From contig MU833445.1 in assembly GCA_029204225.1 (NCBI GenBank), forward strand, positions 1 through 56,408: a stretch of DNA of 56,408 nt, in the 5' to 3' direction. The DNA is from Diphasiastrum complanatum (Eukaryota; Streptophyta; Lycopodiopsida; Lycopodiales; Lycopodiaceae). Each line of letters opens with the position of its first letter. The stretch's first letter is position 1. The notes below the pieces were generated by a model. That model was not told the DNA's origin, made no database searches, and saw only the letters and a list, made by a program, of their open reading frames with translations. This document shows, piece by piece, positions 51,124 through 56,408 of this stretch. The position numbers and the translations under genes are program-made.

Positions 51124-54060
51124 AGACCCACGGCTTGAAGTAGTGCCGGTCCCTCGGCACTCTGCCGGTTTACTATAGCATCCGCTTTGCCCGCCTCTGG
51201 TGGATCCAGTAGCCCGTAACGTCTTCCATGAAGTTGAGACGGTCCAGTTTCTTCGAGTCCTTGGGCATGTGGAAGGACTTGTGGACTCCTGTCAACCATT
51301 CTTGCTCAACCCATGCTTGGAATCGGTGTGTCCAGGGATCTCCAAGGAACGCAATTCGGTAATATACACGAGCGACTAGCATCTGATCTTCGACTTTGTC
51401 GGAAGCTAGCGCCTTATTAGTATCAAAGAATATTGAGGGAAGAATATCATCCCATTTTGTTTCAATGCTCATTAAGTGTTCTAAGTCCCGGGCGTAAGTG
51501 GCTGCCGCGCGGACTGTTGGATCAGGGCAGTTGATATATTGATTTGCGAACGTGGTGAGAGCCCTTCTGGCATCTACATCCGTAGTCCACCCATATTCTG
51601 ATGGTATGATTGGCCAATTAAAATTTTGCAGTGTGATCCTGTCCAGAGGGGTGCCACATTTCGCCCATTTGGATAGTCGCGTACATGGCAGGACCCGTAA
51701 TTGTTGTGGACTTGTCGTAGGCCCTGATGGCCGCAGGGTCTCTTTCGAACAACTGCTGGTGCCACTTTGGTTGTGGTTGGAGGGCGGGTAATGCTTGCAG
51801 TTCTTTGCCCTTTATTGTCTGAGCTGAAAACAATATCTGTCAGCCGTCTCTTAATGACTCGTGGAGATACTTTGATAGGAATTCGTTGATTTTCTCCTCC
51901 ACGGACTTTGGTCTTCGGAAGGCCCGGCTGGCAGATATCATGCGCAAACCTCTAGATGATGTGGCTTGGCTTTGGCTGGTATCTGTGCCTTGGCCCTGGT
52001 CTCGTGTCTCAACAGCCGTATCTGTTTGTCCTTGGTCTTGGCCTTCGGACCCTTGATCTTGGGTGAATCCCCCTGCTGCTTGTTGGCTTTGATCTTGGCT
52101 GGTACTGGCCTGTGCAGCATCAAAATTAGGTGGCAGTGAAATTACCATGGAGGTGGGCTGGGCTTTCGTTTCCATGAATTTTTGGCAAGCCTTGAGGGCT
52201 TGTTTGGCCTGGGCGAGCTCGTGAGTTGCGGTTGTTCGATATTTGTTGAACTCTGTCTGGTAGCTATTTATGGTCTGGCTATAAATCTACACCTGACGCC
52301 AAAGAAGATTCATTTCTGATTGAGAGAACGACCATGAGTCTGGTGTAGGTTGAGCTAACCATACGAGCTTTTCGTCTTGTAGGTCTTTGACCTTCGTCCC
52401 CAGGCGTGTATTCTCTGCTTCCAAAAGGTTTAGTTGCGTCTGAATGGGAGCAAGCCATTGGGATGCTTTAGATTGAAGCTCCCACACCTTCGTGGAGGCC
52501 TTTGTCGGCCCTCCTCCTTCTACTACAACTTGGCAATTTCCTGGTGCCCTTCTTGTTCATGTCGCTGAGTCAAAATCAGCTCATGCTGCAGCTTGGTGAG
52601 TTATGCTCGCAGCTGTGTATTGCTTGTTGTCAGATGTAGTACCCTGCTTTTCAAGATAGCTTTGGCCGCTGTCGCATCCAGGATGTATTTTCCCAGAGTC
52701 TGGTATGCCGTCATTAGGTCTGTGGGAGTAGCCAGTACACTGGCACTGGTAGGGGCTTGTGTTGTATCGGCCCCGACGACTTGTGGAGTACCGTCGTCAT
52801 TATTTTCTATTAGGTTCTCATTGGACCTGATGCCATCTGGAGCGGTAGGATCAGCCCGATCTGGCGATGGTACGAAATTGTTTGGACAAATGCGTCATCA
52901 AGCAATGGTTGGTTGCCCTCGGCAACCTTTGTTGGTGAAGCAGGTGGGATTTGAGAAGCAACTGTGAAAACATGGGTGATGACGGTTTGTCCGAACGAGA
53001 GGATGGGAGAAACAGAGAGGAACTGAAGGGTGGTGTGGAGTATGGAAGAAGGTGAGGATGGAGCAGAAAGTATCTGGCGTGGGGGTGAAAAATTGATGAC
53101 TTGCATCCACGCCAGAGTGTCTGGAGGCAATTCAGAAGGATTGAATGGAATGGAAGCAACAGTGGGGGCAAGAGTGATGGAGGATGCGATGGTGATGGAC
53201 GGAGTAGTGGATAATGGAATAGAGATAGGAGTGGTATCAACAGAGGAAACGGGGATGGACACAGAAACAGTTGTGGATGAAACATGAAGAGAGGTAGCGA
53301 CAATAGAGATCGGAGTGGGGGATTGCACGGAAGAAGAAGTGCCGGTGGTTAATGGAGTGGTTAGTGCGGTAGTGGAGGCACGTCTTCGGGTAGCAGGTGG
53401 AGATGAGGATGTAGAGGCAGTGCCACGCATTCATTTGCTAGCCGTTGTGTTAATAACTGCAGGTTGGGAGGAGGTGGATGCTTGGGATGGCGAATAAAGG
53501 TAAGTGTGTGGCACTTGGGTGGACAAAAGGGACGAGCGTTGGAAACCGCACACTTTCACCTCGAGAAGTGCGCAGGCAAAGTTACACAACAGGGGGCCTG
53601 CTGCAATACGCTCACGGTTGTTGGGTTTGATGGAGCTGGTTAGTTCACGAATAAGAATGCTATGCCAGTCGTATGGCACAACTGAGGGGCCAGGGAATTC
53701 CAGAAAGGATTCCACTATCTGACTCAACAGCTTAGACTGGATGTTGTCCTTTCAAAATGCTGAAATAACCAGAAAGTTATTCAACAGATGCACCACTGCC
53801 TGAATGACGAGTTCCGTGATAGCATCTATCAGGTAGCCGTTGTTAGTCTAAATTGGAATTTTTGGTGCAGTTTGGGTGACGAACGGTTTGATCAGAGTTT
53901 TGGCATGGTGATGGGAGATGGGTTGACGATCACCGGACATAATGCCAATGGTGACCATTGAGTCTATGTTAATCCTGACCTTGTACGTGGTACCTTGGTA
54001 CAGGAAGTAGAAGTGAGTCTTTTTCTCATCCCAGGTGGCGTAAGCATGAACCCTAAATCC
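51124..54060 (-). pseudogene. Unknown decayed gene P2, related to P1
   Basis: I do not recognise the product. In minus-strand order there is a segment with HAYATWDEKKTHFYFLYQG and MVTIGIMSGDRQP (54045-53850), then PYDWHSILIRELTSSIKPN and GPLLCNFACALLEVKVCGF (53727-53431). A very Ser/Thr/Pro-rich region follows (53430-52810), then a Leu-heptad coiled coil (LNLLEAENTRLGTKVKDLQ, 52487-52287), a Gln/Ser-rich linker (52175-51840), and a module with PALQPQPKWHQQLFE (51833-51618) and VARVYYRIAFLGDPW (51472-51173). Stops and frameshifts separate the pieces. The coiled coil, linker and final module follow the order seen in P1. It is more GC-rich than the surrounding retroelement DNA. No polymerase motif is visible; it may be a retroelement gag-like gene or a multicopy host gene. 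Confidence 0.45.
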
Positions 54061-54074
54061 TAGACCCTAAACCC
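54049..54074. repeat. Short telomere-like repeat (CCCTAAA type)
   Basis: Three imperfect CCCTAAA-type units occur within about 26 bases (AACCCTAAATCCTAGACCC...). It is interstitial and too short to be a chromosome end, but matches the plant telomere unit. Confidence 0.6.
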
Positions 54075-54075
54075 A

Positions 54076-54197
54076 TGTTAATCTCAGAATGAAAAAGCGT
54101 CGAGTAAAAATCCATTGCCTCTAGAAGTGGGCCGGCTGTTAATCTCAGAATGGAAAAGCGCCGAGTAAAAATCCATTGCCTCTAGAAGTGGGCCGGC
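54076..54197. repeat. 61-base tandem duplication
   Basis: Two adjacent copies (54076-54136 and 54137-54197) of a unit beginning TGTTAATCTCAGAATG and ending GGGCCGGC, differing at two bases. The start of a third unit (TGT) coincides with the probable edge of LTR M. Confidence 0.95.
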
Positions 54198-54563
54198 TGT
54201 CTACAGCCATGGTTGCATGTATAAGCATGAAGTGAGATGATAGAGAGAGAATGTATCTCTTCCTATGAATGTACAACTATGTATAGCATCTACATACCTA
54301 ATTTGAAACTTTGGTTTTCCTCCATCATGAAAAACCCTACTTTTATGTGGACTAGATTCAATGTCTCCAACATTCAAATTTGAATCTACCAAACTCGTGT
54401 ACCACACTTTCTCACACTTTCTAAAAGTACTTATTCAAATGCTTTTAGACTAATAAAACTTTCAAAAGTCAAACTCTAAGTCTAATATGAAAATTGGCCT
54501 CAATTTTCAAATATACAAATATGATCAAAATAGCAAACTCTAAACTAGTTGAAATTTCTCACA
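54198..54563 (-). repeat. Probable 3' LTR of element M
   Basis: The minus strand starts TGTGAGAAATTTCAAC at 54563 directly after the polypurine tract GAAGAGGGAG. The other edge is taken near 54198 (TGTCTACAGCC), but the second LTR is not present and the boundary is uncertain. The sequence differs from LTR A apart from the first bases. Confidence 0.5.
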
Positions 54564-54770
54564 CTCCCTCTTCAACTAGTTTTAGCATAGGCTTTGAGAA
54601 CACTCCAAGTGAAGTCCTATGCTTTATAAAAAATTCATTTCCCAATGCTTTGGTAAAGATATCAGCTACACATTCCTTTGAATAAACATGTTGAACCTCT
54701 ACCTCCTTTGCTATGACTTGCTCCCTGACAAAGTGATATGCCACCTCAATATGCTTGCTCCTTGCATAGT
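54559..54770 (-). pseudogene. Copia RNase H C-terminus of element M
   Basis: The minus strand encodes ARSKHIEVAYHFVREQVIAK, VADIFTKALGNEFF and KLVEEGV, ending in a TGA that lies inside the LTR, exactly as in element A. Upstream at about 54770 it joins unknown-gene sequence instead of the rest of pol, so the element is chimeric. Confidence 0.8.
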
Positions 54771-55340
54771 TTTGACCATAGAACTTTGATCCAACTTTAG
54801 AATGATCTCCATCCTATAGACCTCCTTTCTAAGGTTTTAAAGTAGCTTCCATAATTGATATAGAGAATAGTGTCCACTTTGGATGCTCACTATTTCTTAC
54901 ATCAATTTTACATGTCAAGATGTGAATAGGACATGAAAAACCAAATAGAATGTAAAATAGATGATTCATCCATGCTATCAACTTTGAACTCTCTGGAAAA
55001 TTATAGCAACCAAACAATAAATGTGAGTGATCAACCATTGCTTGCGTGTATCCTCCCTCTTTGTCCTTTCTTGCCATGTATCCACCATAAAACTCCATGA
55101 ATGAGCCTCCATATCCATCTTGCCACAAGATGTCATCAACACTTGATGAATTGGCATGAATGAGTGACATAATGAACCTCCATTAGCTTCATTTTTATCA
55201 GCAAAACCAGCCAAGAATGCTAGTAGAAATCCAACATCAAAATGATGCTCACCAATGTAGCTAGTTTTACCATATCTTGACAATTTGCACACATCCACAT
55301 GAAATTGCTCAAACATGAGATAGAAAAAATAAAGTAAACT
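54771..55340 (-). pseudogene. Unknown gene segment of element M, related to elements N and B
   Basis: Overlapping minus-strand frames contain LMFEQFHVDVCKLSRYGK (compare LMYEHCHVNVLELSKFN in N), VDTWQERTKRE (compare KVDTWRNPF in N) and CKIDVRNSEHPKWT (compare CKIDVRNSEAS in N and CKLLIRISEAS in B). The segment is joined to a copia RNase H terminus. It breaks off near 55340. Product unknown. The DNA around 54855-54915 is clearly alignable with 30085-30150 and 9757-9840. Confidence 0.55.
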
Positions 55341-55379
55341 TATTGCCCAGTTTTACACATAGAAGTATGGTGACAATAA

Positions 55380-55798
55380 GATTCATTACTCTCGATACCC
55401 CAGCATGAGAGTGTTCGCACCGGAGATTTAGCACAGTGAGATAGTTAGAGAAGTACGTCAGTTTCGAATATGCATCTATTTTCGCATAGATCCAGTATGG
55501 ATATTGTTGTTCACAAACTTGACTCGACTATGCCAAGGATAGAAAAGAGTTAGCATACAATATCTATTACCAGACTAAAATCTGAAAGAGTAGAAGTGAC
55601 AAAAACAACATCCTAGTTCGATAATCAGTTCATCTCCGAGAGTACGAGGTTATTAGATCTGGGAGTTTGGGGTGATTAGAACGGCCCTCAGGAATGAAAT
55701 GGCATTACCCCGATCACTCGCGTAAGGGTAGTGTGGGCCCTTCCCCTGCTGGGGATCTTTCAACGGGACCAGTTTCTCGACAGAAAATCTGACCAACA
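55380..55798 (+). repeat. Probable end of a Ty3/gypsy LTR
   Basis: The sequence ends ...CTGACCAACA and is followed by a gypsy-type primer site, so an LTR should end at 55798. The left boundary is not determined; the start given is only a guess. The region is non-coding. Confidence 0.4.
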
Positions 55799-55818
55799 TT
55801 GGTGCGTCTGTCGGGAGC
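55799..55818 (+). other. Gypsy-type primer-binding site
   Basis: TTGGTGCGTCTGTCGGGAGC resembles the TTGGCGCCGTCTGTGGGGA-type site found after 5' LTRs of many plant Ty3/gypsy elements. The DNA to the window edge (to 56408) would then be the leader of this element; I see no gene in it. Confidence 0.5.
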
Positions 55819-56408
55819 TCAAACTTGTGAAGAAAACATTGTTCGGAAGGTAGTTATCCATACATTGTCTATTGCATGTTTATTGCTTGAAAAGTGCTTA
55901 TCCATCTCCACTGTTCAGATGAATTTGATCCATTAGCAATGAATCCAATCTAAATTCACCCTTGTCGAGCGTTACCTGACCCGTTAGATGCCAACACAAG
56001 TGCATCTATCTTCGTTCATTACCATCAAGTACTGAGAATCCCGCCAAATATATGTCAATCCTAGTGCATCAGTCAAGAGACCCAACCATTGACGTTCACT
56101 CAAAATACTGATATATTTGAAAGAATCGCCCTTTTTTCTTTGGCTATAAGTGATATGATATGATAGTGGTTAGCATCATACAGTGATATGTGCTGAGCCC
56201 ACAAATAGAGTATACATTTACAACCTTGTCATTGTCAAGAGTACACTGTCCTCAACCACCCCATCCAACATTGTTACGTACCCCATGCCCAAGTAATTGA
56301 GCCAAATGGAGACCCTTTACCTGAAAACTATAGAATTTTTCTCTTGGTTATGGGGATTATACGAAGATGAGAAGCTTTACTGGAACCTCCTAGAGATCCT
56401 AATGAAAA

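Noticed and set aside
52593-53497. Plus-strand open frames opposite P2
   Set aside because: They are shadows of the GC-rich minus-strand pieces of P2 and show no features of their own.
54049-54074. Chromosome-end telomere
   Set aside because: There are only about three imperfect units, with ordinary sequence on both sides.

Overview
The window looks like nuclear DNA of a land plant with a large, repeat-rich genome. The reasons are a fasciclin-like arabinogalactan protein (FLA) gene, Ty1/copia retrotransposons with initiator-Met tRNA primer sites, Ty3/gypsy fragments, and a short CCCTAAA-type (plant telomere-like) stretch. The sequence does not tell me whether it is a fern, gymnosperm or angiosperm. 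No tRNA, rRNA or CRISPR array was recognised.

Layout. 1-1.3 kb is low-complexity DNA with two TA microsatellites. 1.6-3.8 kb holds the only host gene I can support, an FLA gene on the minus strand with a visible promoter, a probable 5'UTR intron and an apparent one-base frameshift in its C-terminal region. 3.8-6.2 kb is non-coding with diverged tandem duplications and a CACTA-like end. From 6.2 kb to the right edge almost everything is nested retroelement DNA.

Main elements, left to right: a decayed gypsy pol (6.2-7.6 kb, -); non-autonomous copia element B (7762-13086, -, TSD AATCT); a copia RNase H fragment E (13.96-14.57 kb, -); an inverted composite of LTR-H and LTR-K pieces (14573-15568); non-autonomous element C (15582-18951, -, TSD ATCTG); a broken copia D (18.95-22.4 kb, +); a gypsy protease fragment (22.4-23.1 kb, -); the intact copia element A (23103-29532, +, TSD TTAAG, one open 1317-codon gag-pol, LTRs differing at about 2 of 655 positions); non-autonomous element N (29.5-31.35 kb, -), into whose LTR A inserted; an unknown decayed gene P1 (32.0-33.55 kb, -); a deleted copia G (33.7-37.1 kb, -); a G-related fragment (37.3-38.3 kb, +); copia K (38809-45103, -) nested in an LTR-H; copia F with a repeated primer-binding site (45.4-47.65 kb, -); gypsy gag and RT scraps (47.65-48.85 kb); an LTR-G; the 3' end of an autonomous copia that carries the B-type LTR (49.4-50.44 kb, +); a truncated LTR-H; unknown decayed gene P2 (51.1-54.06 kb, -); chimeric element M (54.2-55.34 kb, -); and a gypsy LTR end with primer site (to 56.4 kb).

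How the pieces relate. The most interesting signal is a family of non-autonomous copia elements (B, C, N, M). In them most or all of pol is replaced by a shared protein of unknown function: a short gag start (MASxGG in the best copies), a Cys-rich or CCHC knuckle region, and a domain with a CKxxxRxSE-type motif, present twice in B and C. Related LTR, polypurine-tract and pol-terminus sequences appear beside ordinary copia pol genes (element A for N; the 49.4-50.4 kb fragment for B). This suggests autonomous/non-autonomous pairs mobilised in trans. That is inference; what is directly visible is the homology, the TSDs and the open reading frame in B.
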